From contig MU657171.1 of assembly GCA_026770575.1 (NCBI GenBank), forward strand, positions 118,109-162,882: a DNA stretch of 44,774 bases. Reading direction: 5' to 3'. Positions 9,425 through 19,176 of the stretch are shown here, in pieces. A program made the position numbers and the translations under genes. The notes beneath the pieces were generated by a model. The model worked only from the letters and a program-made list of their open reading frames with translations. It was not told the origin of the DNA and searched no databases. The DNA comes from Pelagophyceae sp. CCMP2097 (lineage: Eukaryota > Sar > Pelagophyceae). Each line of letters starts with the position of its first letter. The stretch's first letter is position 1.

Positions 9425-11465
9425 ATGCTGCGCCCGGGCGCGGAGACCGCGGCGCAGCGGCCGCGGCGCGACGGCCGCGGCTGCGTCGTCTTTGGGGCGA
9501 ATGTCGACGAGTGCCAACTCATCTATTTCTTCCATTTCGCGGCTCTCGTCTTCGTTTGGCCATTCATGCCACTCTTCTTAAGTCCCCCGCCGGCGTCCAC
9601 AGACGCAGCCGCCGGCGGCGAAACGCGAGCACCCGAACCGGGGGGCGGCACCAAAGAGGCGCCGCGCCGCCCGCGCGCCCGCACCGCCGCACGCGACGCC
9701 CGCGCAGTGCGGCACACGACGACGCTGCGGCTGGGCATGCTCATGGCCTCGTCGCGAGTCGTGCAAGTCGTCGCCGCGCCCGTGAGTCGCCCGCGACGCG
9801 CGCCCCGCGGCCCCGACGGCGTGCGCGCAGGTCTGGACGTACCTCGCCGACGCGCGCTTCGGCCGCGGCCCCGTCTTCGGAGTCGCGTTTGTGGCGCTGC
9901 AGGCCACGAACGTGCTGCTGCCGTTCGCGGCGCCGCGCGTCCCCTTTGGCGCGCTCTTTGCGCTCATAATGTTCCGCGCAATCGTCGAGTGCCCCGTCAT
10001 GGCGCTCATCGACTCGGGCGTCCTCGAGGTCTTAGAGCAGCGCGGCGGGGTGTGCGTCGGAACGACCCGGAGCGCCGGCCTCAGCCCTGTCGTAGGTTTG
10101 GCCGGTCAAGGCTCTGGGGCTCCATCGCGTGGGGCGGTCTGGCGCCGCTGGCCGGAATCATCTACTCAAAGTTCGGGTACTCGTACAACACGGCGCTGTC
10201 CCTCGTCTTCGCCGTCGCCACGGCGCGGTGCGCGGCGCGCGTCGTGCCGCGCCGCCGAAGGAAGACGACGAGCTACGAGGCCGTCTCCGACAACCCCTTT
10301 TCCATCATCGACGACGAAGACGACGACAACCCCTTTTCCATCATCGACGCCGAAGACGACGATGACGACGCCATCGAGAAGCGCGACGCGCCGACCGCGC
10401 CCGCGCCCGCCGTCAAGTCCGCGCCCACCGTCAACCCGCTGTCGCGGGTGAAGCTCGTGTTGAACAAGGCCCTCAACCCGTTCGATCGGTCGAAGGAGCC
10501 TGAGGCGTCCGGCGGCGCCGCCGAGCACACGCAGAACTGGCTTGCGCGGCCGGCGGCCTCGAGGCCGGCGCCGGCCATGAAGAAGGAATCCGTCGCGTTT
10601 TTCTTCTGCGTCTTTGTCACGGGCTCTGGCTTTGGTGCGTTTCGCGCTCCGCAATTTCCAGCAATTTCCAGGACCGCAAAAGCATCCCGACGTGCTACAC
10701 AGGCTTTGTGATGAACTTCCTCTTCGTCTTTGCAAAGTCGCTCGGCGGCTCACCATTGCTCTGCGGCCTCATGCTCTTCGTCGAGTGCGCCGTCGAGGTG
10801 CGGCTTCAATATCGTATACACATCCGGACTTAGCCTTTCAGGTCCCATTCCTGGTGCACGCCGACGCGCTGCTGCAAAAGTACGGCGCCAAGACGCTCCT
10901 CGTCGTGGTGCAGTTCCTTTACGCGGTGCGCCTCCTTGGCTACGCGGCCGTGGGGCTGGCAAAGGCGCGGCCCTGGGCGCTGCTGCTCGTGGAGCCGCTG
11001 CACGGCATCACGTTTGCGCTGTTCTACACGTCGGGCGTCACCGTCGCCAAGCAGCTCATCGGGCCCGAGTGGGCCACGCTGGCGCAGGGCGTCTTTGGGG
11101 CGTGCTTCACGGCGGGAAACGGCGCCGGCAGCGCCGCCGGCGCATGGGCCGTCTCGCGCTACGGCTTCGAGCGCACGTTCCTCGGGTTCGCGGCGCTCTT
11201 CTGCTTCTCCACTCTGGCCTTTGCCGCCGCGCTGCCCGGGCACGACGCCAAGCCGTCCGACCCTTCCCTGCGTGCAAACGCCGCAGCGGCGAAGCGCAAT
11301 CAGGCGTCGCCGCGGTCCGTCGCCGAGCGCCTGTCGCCCTTGGCCGCGGTGGCGCCCCCGGCGGCGCCCCGCAGCTGGGACGACGAAGACGGTGCGCTCC
11401 GCGACTCTGGCGACTGGGACGACCTGGACGCGCGGGTCGACCACCTCGACCTCGCCCGACGATAA
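9425..11465 (+). CDS. Major facilitator superfamily transporter, MFSD6/MFS_1-like
   Basis: The exons are 9425–9781, 9831–10051, 10096–10634, 10703–10797 and 10842–11465, giving 611 residues. The first helix (LIYFFHFAALVFVWPFMPLF) and GRSRLWGSIAWGG after helix 4 are typical of the MFS_1-like/MFSD6 family. So are VPFLVHADALLQKYG and LLLVEPLHGITFAL in the second half. About 11–12 hydrophobic helices are present. The central cytoplasmic loop between the two six-helix halves is unusually long (about 110 residues) and very acidic. It contains three NPF tripeptides. The C-terminus after the last helix is a roughly 90-residue hydrophilic tail. The substrate cannot be told from sequence. The ATG at 9425 is the first in frame before helix 1, and the gene diverges from the phosphatase gene across only 173 bp. 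Confidence 0.88.
10289..10360 (+). repeat. In-frame 36-bp duplication encoding an NPFSIID/acidic unit
   Basis: Two adjacent 12-residue units, DNPFSIIDDEDD and DNPFSIIDAEDD, lie inside the transporter's central loop. The DNA copies are nearly identical, which suggests a recent tandem duplication. Confidence 0.85.
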
Positions 11466-11508
11466 TCAACCGCATTCGCATACCCGGGGCTGGTGCGGTG
11501 TGCGGGGG

Positions 11509-11529
11509 GAGAAAACCACTTGATCCAAG
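11509..11529 (+). repeat. 21-bp sequence shared with 30088–30108 (copy 1)
   Basis: The sequence gagaaaaccacttgatccaa plus a final g occurs here, in the space between the transporter and the MYND gene. It recurs identically in the intergenic region at 30088–30108. Both copies are preceded by a G-rich run. Confidence 0.7.
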
Positions 11530-11608
11530 GGGACAGAAACGGGGCCGGTGCGGTGTGGGGGGAGCGCGCGTCGCACGGACCGCAATCGAGCAACCTGTCA
11601 AGTTTCAG

Positions 11609-11642
11609 TATCGCCGAAGATCGTAAATATCGCCGAAGATCG
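11609..11642 (+). repeat. Two 15-bp direct repeats just upstream of the MYND/RING/TPR gene
   Basis: The 15-mer tatcgccgaagatcg occurs at 11609–11623 and 11628–11642, 49–82 bp before the start codon. It may lie in the 5' UTR or promoter. Its function is unknown. Confidence 0.7.
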
Positions 11643-11690
11643 CGGGCGACCCGGAAGCAAATCGCTGCGGACGAGAGGGCGCGCCGCAGG

Positions 11691-13181
11691 ATGGAGCGGC
11701 GGTCGCGCGTGGCGCTCGCCGCGCTGGGCGGCACCGTCGCCGTCGCGCTTCTGCTGCGGCGGCTGCGGCGGGCGGCGGCGGACACGGGCCCGGCCCCGGC
11801 GGCGGCGCCTCCTCGGCCCAAGCCGCGCGTGCTGCCGACTTCGTGCCACGTCTGCGGCGCGTCGGCGGCGTCGGCGGCGGCGCGGTGCGGCTGCGGCGGC
11901 TGCGGCGCATTTGCGTACTGCGGTAAAGCGCACCAAAAGGCGCACTGGCGCGGAGGGCATCGAGTTGAGTGTGACAAGCTCCGTTTGCGCGCGCGCACCG
12001 AGGCGACGCGGCCCGCCCGCGCGCCGCCCGACGCCAAAGCTTGCCCGATCTGCGCCTCCGCGCGCACCGACGCCGTCGCGAGCGGCTGCGGCCACTCGGC
12101 CTGCCGCGCGTGCGTGGAACTGCTCCGGCACCGCGCTCGGCGCACGGGCGTCGACTGGTGCGCCGTCTGCGACGGCGCCGACGGCGGCCCGCGGAAACTC
12201 CTCGAGGACGCCTGGCGCCTCGAGGCGCGCGCGACGCGCCTGGCGCGCGAGGGCAAGGTCGACGACGCGCGGGCGGCGGTGTCGGCCATGAGCAAGGTCG
12301 TCAAGCAGGCCTTGCGCGCCGACGCGTCGAGCGGCGGTGCGCGGTGCGCGGCGGCGCGGCACGCCGCGGGGCGCGTCGCCTCGCTGCACGACGACGACAT
12401 CACGGCCGCGGTGCACTACCGCAAGGCCTTGGCCATCGACTCCAAGCACGTAGACGCCCTCGTCGACCTCGGCGGGGCCCTCGACCGCATGGGGCGGGCC
12501 GAAGAGGCGGTGGAGTGCTACCGCAAGGCGGCGGCGGCGGGCAAGGACGACGGCATGGTCGCCTTCCAAAAGGCGCAGGCCTTCGCGGTGAGTGCCCTAC
12601 GCGGGCCCTTTGTGGGCCCTTTGCGGGCCCTGTTCTGCGCGCCGACGCCATTTTAGGAGGCGAACCAGCTGTACGAGGCCGAGGCGGCCTTCCGCGAGGC
12701 GGTCAAGGTCGAGGGCCCGATGACTGCAGCGGCGCACGGCTACCTCGGCAACCTGCTCCTCGCGCGCGGCGCCTTTGCCCAGGCCTGCGACTCGTACTAC
12801 AGCATGCTCCACATCGAGCCGGCGAACTCTGGCGCGTTTACGCAGCTCGGCGTGGCCCTGACGGCGCTGGAAGAGCTGGACGCGGCGTGCGTGGCGCTGA
12901 GGCGCGCCGTTTCGCTCGACGCCTTAAACGCCGTCGCGCGCATCGCCCTCGGCCGCGCCCTCGGACTGACGCACGGCGCGCCGGCGCTGGCCGCCGCCAT
13001 CGAGCACTTGCAAAAGGCCAAGGCCCTGGACCACTCAAACGTCGACGCCAGCTTCTTTCTCGCTGTCTCCTTTGCGCAAAAGGGCGACCGCGCCGCCGCC
13101 ATTGACGAGGCGCGCCGCTGCATCCTGCTCAACGGCGCCAACGCGGCCAAGGCGCGCCAGCTCCTCGCGCAGCTCCGCTAA
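11691..13181 (+). CDS. Membrane-anchored MYND zinc finger / RING-like / TPR protein
   Basis: Two exons (11691–12587, 12657–13181) give 473 residues. An N-terminal hydrophobic anchor after a basic start (MERRSRVALAALGG to ALLLRR) suggests a signal anchor. A MYND finger follows: CHVCG, then CGCGGCGAFAYC and HQKAHWRGGHRVEC, with the expected Cys/His spacing. Next is a RING-like finger with CPIC, CGHSACRAC and WCAVC (C3HC4 order). The C-terminal half is at least four to five tetratricopeptide repeats, such as AAVHYRKALAIDSKHVDALVDLG and later GAFTQLGVALTALEELDAACV-type helices. This suggests a membrane-tethered E3 ligase or adaptor that recruits clients through the TPRs (inference). The start is the first ATG and fits the anchor. 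The intron contains three gggcccttt-like repeats. Confidence 0.82.
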
Positions 13182-13201
13182 GCGCAAAAGGGACGCGTGC
13201 G

Positions 13202-15154
13202 TTACGTGAGTAAAGACTTGGTGCGGGCGAAAAACTCGAGGAACCGCGCCATGAGCCGCAGCGGCGCGCGGAAGAGGACGTCCAACAAGCGCTCTCGTCT
13301 GTGCACGAGGCCGTAGCCCGCGGCGTCGACAGCATTGCCAGCCGGTTCGAAGAGGAGCCGCCCCGTCGCGGCCTCGTCGACGCGCGCTTGTCTTGCCGTG
13401 GCCGCCACGCGCACCGCCTCGCGCGCCGCGACGTCGGCAAGGCGCTCCGCCTCGAGCGTCGCGAGTCCAGCGAGGTTCGCCGCCTCGTTTGTCGCGACGT
13501 CGGCCAGGCGCTTCGTTTCGAGCCATGCTGCGTGCTTGGCGTCTGCGACGCGCTTGGCCTCGAGCGTCGCAACGTTGGCGACGCGCTCAGCCTCGTTTGT
13601 CGCCGCGTCCGCGAGGCGCTTGGTCTCGATCGATGCCGCGTGCTTGGCATCAGCGACGCGCTTGGTCTCGGCCGTGGCCAGGTCGGCGAGGTCGGCGAGG
13701 CGCTCGGCCTCTTTGGTGACGATGTCCGCGAGTCGCACCGCCTCGAGCGTGGCGGCGTCGGCGACGCGCTCGACTTCGAGCTTGGCGACGTCGGCGAGGC
13801 GCTTCGCCTCTTTAGCCGCCTTGGCCTTGGTCGCCGCCCTGCGCGCTTGGACGCCAGAGACGCCAGAGGCCGGTTGGCGCGAATCGCGCTGCCACCGCGC
13901 AAGGGCTTCCTCGTCGGCGTAGTGGTAGTCCGCGGGCTTGGGCGCGGCCGCGGCGGCCGCCTCGACCGGCCGCTCTTCGAGCCACGGCGCGGCCGCGTCG
14001 GAGAGGGCGCGCCTGGCGTCGTCGACGGCGTCGGAGAGCGTGCGCAGCGCGCCGTCGACGTCGGACCGGGTGCGGTTCGCCAGACGGCCGTACGTCTCCA
14101 AGCCATTCACGCGGAGCTTTTGTCGCAGCGCTTGTGTCTCAGCGTCCAAGAGCTGCGCCCGAATCGCCAGGCGGCCGTACGTTTCCGCGGCGCGGACGTG
14201 CAGCGTCTGCCGCAGCTCAAACGTCTCGGCGTCCAAGAGTTTCGCCGTCTCGTCCAAGCCCGCCGAAACGAAGCGCTTGCCCTCCGGCGAGAGGCCGCAG
14301 AGCACCGAGGCCAGCCAGAGGACGGCGACGAAGAGGAGCGTCCACCGCCCCGAAACCTCGGGCGCTTCGGCCTTGGACGGCGCGGGGTCTGTGAGCTTGA
14401 ACGTCTGCTCGAGCGGCCGGCGCTGCGGCGCCTGGACCGGCCGCGGCACTACGGTCGCGACGTCGGGGATCTCGTGCGCGACGATGTCGTCGAAATTTTC
14501 GTGCGCGCGACCGACAATGTCGTCGAATTCGTCGTGCGGCGCGACTGGCGGCGTGGCGCTCGCGGTGACGGGCTTGGCCTTGAGCGCGATTTTGATGTCA
14601 GCGGTGACGGGCGGCGTCACGAGCGCTGGGATCGCGACGGGCGGCGTCACGGGCGCGGCTTTCGCGACGGGCTTCGTCACGGGCGCGACTTTCGCGACGG
14701 GCGATGCCACGGGCGCGGCTTTCGCGACGGGCGGCGCCACGGGCTTGGCTTTCGCGACGGGCGGCGCCACGGGCTTGGCTTTCGCGACGGGCGGCGCCAC
14801 GGGCTTGGCTTTCGCGACGGGCGGTGCCACGGGCGCGGCTTTCGCGACGGGCGGCGCGACGGCCTCGACGAGCGGCGTGACGGCCTCGACGATCGGCGTC
14901 GCGGCGCTCTTGACGAGGGGCGCGACGGCCTCGAGGGCGGTGGTGCCGAGGGCGCTCGTGGCCGACCAGAGGTCGGCGAGGGCGTTTGTGGCGGCGGAGA
15001 CGGTTGTGGCGTTCCAGACTTGCGCGACGCCCGTCGGTGACTTTTCCGCCGGCGCGTCTCCTTGCTTCTGCGGCGCGAAGAGCGTCGATGTGGATCGCAC
15101 GGCCTCGTAGAACTCGGGCGGCTCGGACATGAGGCGCCACTGCGAGTCGACCAT
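13202..15154 (-). CDS. Repeat-rich single-pass membrane protein, unknown function
   Basis: One open frame of 650 residues with no family I recognise. Residues after about 85 form seven or more 10-residue Pro/Ala/Lys units (APPVAKAKPV type) encoded by exact 30-bp DNA repeats. A single strong hydrophobic segment (WTLLFVAVLWLASVLCGL) follows in the middle. Then comes a duplicated segment with ETYGRLA and LLDAET(x)xLRQ motifs. The C-terminal 200 residues consist of helical 10–11-residue repeats of the form ATxEAxRLADVA or KHAAxxETKRLAD. The extreme C-terminus (DVLFRAPLRLMARFLEFFAR) looks like an amphipathic helix. The 11-mer pattern resembles repeats that lie along lipid surfaces or form long coiled rods, but that is only an analogy. 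The start is taken at MVDSQWRLM; MSEPPEF eight codons later is an alternative. Its stop lies 20 bp from the stop of the convergent TPR gene. Confidence 0.7.
   Translation of the reverse strand: MVDSQWRLMSEPPEFYEAVRSTSTLFAPQKQGDAPAEKSPTGVAQVWNATTVSAATNALADLWSATSALGTTALEAVAPLVKSAATPIVEAVTPLVEAVAPPVAKAAPVAPPVAKAKPVAPPVAKAKPVAPPVAKAKPVAPPVAKAAPVASPVAKVAPVTKPVAKAAPVTPPVAIPALVTPPVTADIKIALKAKPVTASATPPVAPHDEFDDIVGRAHENFDDIVAHEIPDVATVVPRPVQAPQRRPLEQTFKLTDPAPSKAEAPEVSGRWTLLFVAVLWLASVLCGLSPEGKRFVSAGLDETAKLLDAETFELRQTLHVRAAETYGRLAIRAQLLDAETQALRQKLRVNGLETYGRLANRTRSDVDGALRTLSDAVDDARRALSDAAAPWLEERPVEAAAAAAPKPADYHYADEEALARWQRDSRQPASGVSGVQARRAATKAKAAKEAKRLADVAKLEVERVADAATLEAVRLADIVTKEAERLADLADLATAETKRVADAKHAASIETKRLADAATNEAERVANVATLEAKRVADAKHAAWLETKRLADVATNEAANLAGLATLEAERLADVAAREAVRVAATARQARVDEAATGRLLFEPAGNAVDAAGYGLVHRRERLLDVLFRAPLRLMARFLEFFARTKSLLT
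14641..14850 (-). repeat. Seven tandem 30-bp repeats encoding AKxxPVAPPV units
   Basis: Seven head-to-tail 30-bp units are in exact register. The three central copies (14731–14820) are identical or nearly so, and the outer copies have drifted. The repeat stays in frame, so it expands the Pro-rich stalk ten residues at a time. Confidence 0.92.
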
Positions 15155-15760
15155 GTTCTTCAAGCAACTGTTCTTCAAGTCACGGTGGCTATCGCCCGGT
15201 CCTCGCCGGGGGGTGATTCGACACCTGCGAAGGCTGCAAAGGCTGAAACGCGGCGCGCCGGGGCGGCCGGGTGACGTGCGGCCGAGTCCTCCGTGCGCGC
15301 GCAGCTGGCTTCAGTTGCAGTTCGTGGTTCCTATAGAAGTCACGTTGATGAGTCGTGTCGTGGTGGTTGAAATTCAGAATGCCACGGACGTCATTGAATG
15401 TCAAATTCAAGTCCATCGCCTCTTCCGGGTTTTCGGCGCCGACGGGCGAGCGGCGTCGCCCACGACTCCTCCCGGTTCACAGACCGAAGAGGTCGGGCAC
15501 GAGTCAAAGAGATTTCAATTAAAAATTTATAAAAAAAACTTCCACCTCTTTTCAAAAAAGTAAACTGTCGTAGGTCGTGGGAAGCGCGGCCACGCTTCCG
15601 CGAGAGACGGCGGCGACGGCGTGCGAGCCTCTCATAGCCACGCACGTTTGGCGGCCGACGGCGTGGTTCGCATTTGAACCCGTCTCCAGGGGGGCCAGCC
15701 TCTTTGTTTGAGGATCTTCTTCGTCAACGGCCGTCTTGCGCCGTTTGCGGCGCGCGCGGT
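15155..15760. other. Divergent intergenic region before CLASP
   Basis: About 600 bp lie between the start of the repeat protein (minus strand) and the CLASP start. No coding exon is supported. An A/T-rich stretch (aattaaaaatttataaaaaa) near 15519–15540 stands out from the GC-rich surroundings and could belong to the core promoter of either gene. This is a guess from composition only. Confidence 0.5.
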
Positions 15761-18700
15761 ATGGACTCGGAGCTGTCGCAGATCTGCGACAAGCTCGCCT
15801 CGGGCGCGGAGAACTGGGAAGTGCGCTGCGGGGCGTTGAAACAGCTCGCCACGGTGCGTCGGCCTCGCGGATCCGCGCCTCTTCTGCCGTCGAGGCCGCG
15901 CGCGCCGACGCGTTCCTCCCGCGTAGCTCGCCGAGGGCTTTGCGGCGGCGCCGGCGGAGGCTCGGCGCGGGTTCTCGCAGTCGCTGCGCGCGGCCCACGA
16001 ACTCGTCGCAAAGCAGCTGCGCGACCTCCGGTCGCAAGTCGCCGCAGAGGCGTGCCGCACCGTCGCCGTCTGCGCGCGCGGCTGCGGAGGCGACGTCGGC
16101 GCCGCAGCAGACGCCTGGGCCGCCGCCCTCGTCGCCCTCCTCGCGGGCACGGGGCCAAAGGTCGTCGCCAGCGCCGCCGACGCCGCCGTGCGCGCCCTTG
16201 TCGAGGCCGCCGCGCCGCGCGGCGCAGCCGCCTTTGGCGCCAAGCTCCTCGACGCCGCGCTCCACGCCAAGGCGCCGCCGACGCGGCGGAGCTGCCTCGA
16301 CTACGCCGCGCTCGCCGTCGCCTCGTGGGACGCGCACCCAGTCGTAGAGGGGCTGCTGCCGCAGGTCACGCACCTCATCACAGCAAAGGCGCGCGACGCC
16401 GACGACAAGGTCCGCAAGGCGGTACCGGCCCCGGCGTCCCGGTCCGAAGGAGGCGCGCCTAAGCCGAAAACTGGAGCGGCTTGGACCGTTTGTCCGATCG
16501 TTGGGGACAGGCGCGCGGCCTCTGGTGGGCGACGCGCATCGCCGGCTTTGCGCACCAGGCGCAGACGATCGCGGGCGACATGGATGCGACGACGCGAAAG
16601 GCGCTCGAGCGCGAGGTCCGTGACCCCGCGGCCCTCACGCCATGTCTCACCACCTAATCTCGCCACCTAATCGACGTTACGCGCTAGAAACCGCGCGGCG
16701 TGCACGTCGACGCGCTGCAGACGCTGCAGCCGCCGCCGCCGGCGAAGAAGCTATCGGCGTTGGCCGGCGGTCGTGCCAAGGAGCCGCCGCCGCCGGGCGT
16801 GCCGGCCCGCGCCGGCAGGCAGGCGGCGAGCGGTCCGCCCGCGGCGCCCAAGTACACGAAGCACACGGCGCACCGCCGCGAGGCCGGCGTCGTCGTCGAC
16901 GACGGCGACGCGATGGACGAAGACGACGGCGCATCAGCCGCGCCGGACGCGGCCGACGACGACGTGTCCGTCGACGAGGCGGCGGCCGGCGCGCTGGCGC
17001 TGCGGTGCGCGGCCGCCTTCGCGGCGGCGTCGAGCCCGCATTGGGACGTGCGCCGCGACGCAATCGCCTCGCTGACAGCGGTGCTGGCGCCGCGCGCCGC
17101 GACGGGGGCGCAGCGCGCCGAGGCGTGGCGCGTCGCCGTGAACGCCATCGGCGACGCGCATCATCAGGTCGCGCTCGCCGCGCTGGAGGTCGTTTCGCAG
17201 CGCCTGGCGGCGGCGCCCGCGGACGCTTTGGGGGCCAAGCCGGGAGGGCAGCAGTTCTCCGTGCTGTCGGCGCTCCTCGCCACAACCGCGCAGCGCCTCG
17301 TCGACGTGCGGCAGCCGCTGCGCGCCGCCGCTGCCGCCGTCTTCGAGGCGGCGCGGCGCGCCTGCGCGCCCGCGGCGCTGCTGGCGGCCGTGGCGCCGCG
17401 CGTCGCGCAGCTGGCGCCGCTGCGCGCGCGCGCGGCGCTCCTCGAGTTCGCCGCCGTCTTGATCCGCCTCGACGGCGAGCGCACGGATTCGCCGTACCTC
17501 GAGCCCGACTCGCCTGCGTTCCGCGACTTTGCCCTCAAGCTGGCTTCAACGCTCTTAACCACGCTCGGCGACGCCGCGCGCGCGCAGGCCGCGGGCGCCG
17601 CCAACCGGACGGCGAACGACGGCGCGCCCGCCGCCTTCGCCGCCGCCGCGCGCTGCGCCACGGCGCTCCGGCGCGTCGACGCGGCCGCGTTTGCGCGCAC
17701 GGTCGCCGCGTTCTCCGCAGAGGAGCGGTCGGCCGTGCGCGACGGCCTCGCCGAGCTGGCGCCCGAGTTCGAGGCGCAGCTGGCTTCGGCGCGGGCGGCG
17801 CTGCGCGGCGGCTCGGCGGCGCCGGCGCCGGCGCCGGCGGCGTCGGACTCGCGGACGGCGTTGGCCGACGCCGTCGCCGCGCTGGTGGACCAGCGGCCCG
17901 ACGACGCGGCGCTCGAGGCGCGGCAGCGCGAGGCTCGCCTCGTCGTGGCGAAGCTGGCGCGGTCGCAGAAGCACGACGATACAGTCTGGAAGGCCTACTT
18001 TGAGCAGATTGCAATGCTCCTACTAGAACACGCCTGCGCCAGCCACGACCGAAGCGGCGACAGCTGCGACGGGCCGCCCGCCACGTAAGTCCCTCGGTTC
18101 GCGGCAGCGGCGGCGCGAAGAAAGCGTCGGCGGCGTATTCCGCGCCGTCCGCGACTCATCGTCTGCAGCAGTCTTGACTCGTCGCCCTCTAGGATCAACC
18201 TCTCCGAGCTCGCCGCGCGGCACGAGTCGCTCGGCGCGTTGCGCGCGCTCGCGACGCGGCGGCCCGCGCTCTTCAAGGCCGTCGTCGATACCGCCGTGCC
18301 GCGGCTGTGCGTAAAGCCGCGCCCCCCGCGTCCAAAAACACCACGCGATCAGGCTCCGCCTCGCGCGCGCGCCGCGGTCGCTGCCGCTCGAGCTGTGCTG
18401 GGCCGCCGTCCAAACACGGCGTCCTTTCCGTCGGCATCGTTTCCCGGCCCCGAGCGCCCGCGACGTAGGAGCGAGTGCTTTTCGCCGTCGCGGAGAGCGT
18501 CGACTCGGTGCGGCTGCTCCAGCTCGTCGTGCTGGAGCTCGAGCGTTCGCTGCCACAGCCCGACGCCCAGCAGGCCGACGTCGCCGCCGCAGACGACGCG
18601 CAGCCCCGAGCCCCGTGCGTCGTTCGTTTGCGGACTGCGCCGCACCTTGACGCTTCTCGACGTTTTCGGCGCAGGCTCGCGCGCGTCGTGGGGCGGTGCG

Positions 18701-19012
18701 CGCGCCACGCGCCGTCGGCCGTGCTGCGGACGCACCTGGCCATGGTCCTGCCCGCGCTCGCGAGCTGCGCCGCCGCGCCGCGCGCAGAGGCGCGCAAAGC
18801 CGCCGTCGACGCCATCGTCGAGCCCGTTGCGGCGCCTGCGACTTTGGGGTCTGGCAAACGGATGCACGCTCGCGCCGTCGGCGGGACGACTTTGAAACAG
18901 GCTCTACGTCGCGCTCGGCGACGCCATCATCCCGCGCCTCAAGCCGCTCATGCACCAGGACCACATCGACCTCGTCGCCATGTACGTCCACAAGAGGAGC
19001 GACGCCTCCTAA
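15761..19012 (+). CDS. CLASP: CLASP family microtubule-associated protein (TOG/HEAT repeats)
   Basis: The eight exons are 15761–15853, 15927–16421, 16511–16615, 16688–18084, 18193–18310, 18469–18614, 18675–18848 and 18901–19012, giving 879 residues. The N-terminus (NWEVRCGALKQLAT) opens a CLASP N-terminal TOG domain: helical HEAT repeats with LVAKQLRDLRSQVAAEACRT and later ARGLWWATRIAGFAHQA, the equivalent of the ARxxYW motif. After a basic Pro-rich linker (KKLSALAGGRAKEPPPPG) and an acidic patch come more HEAT repeats, beginning HWDVRRDAI. The C-terminal domain ends GDAIIPRLKPLMHQDHIDLV and YVHKRSDAS, closely resembling the end of plant and animal CLASP. CLASPs bind microtubule plus ends and promote rescue. 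The protein is shorter than animal CLASPs (about 1,300–1,500 residues). The last internal splice (18848/18901) is the least certain. Confidence 0.88.
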
Positions 19013-19176
19013 GGAACGCCCTTCTTCTTCTGCTGTGCACTCCACCGAGCCCGCAAACGAACAAGGGCCCTCCTTGCCTGGAGACGGAACGGCAAAGTTG
19101 GGCGTTTACATAGTATCGGTCGACGAGTTCCGTCGGGGTCTCGACGCGTGGAGGTCTGTCGTCTCGGCTCGGAGCC

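Noticed and set aside
10614..10720. Acceptor sites at 10661 and 10671 for the third intron of the MFS gene
   Set aside because: Both give the wrong phase. The acceptor ending at 10702 (acacag) joins GFG to FVMNFLF in frame.
14641..14850. Regular 30-bp repeats that might be taken for a CRISPR array
   Set aside because: The units are head-to-tail with no spacers, stay in the coding frame and encode a Pro-rich stalk in a eukaryotic gene.
13301..15040. A 579-codon open frame on the plus strand opposite the repeat protein
   Set aside because: High GC and codon bias keep the antisense frame open. The translated sequence is Arg/Gly-rich junk with mirrored repeats, while the minus strand shows a membrane helix and ordered repeats.
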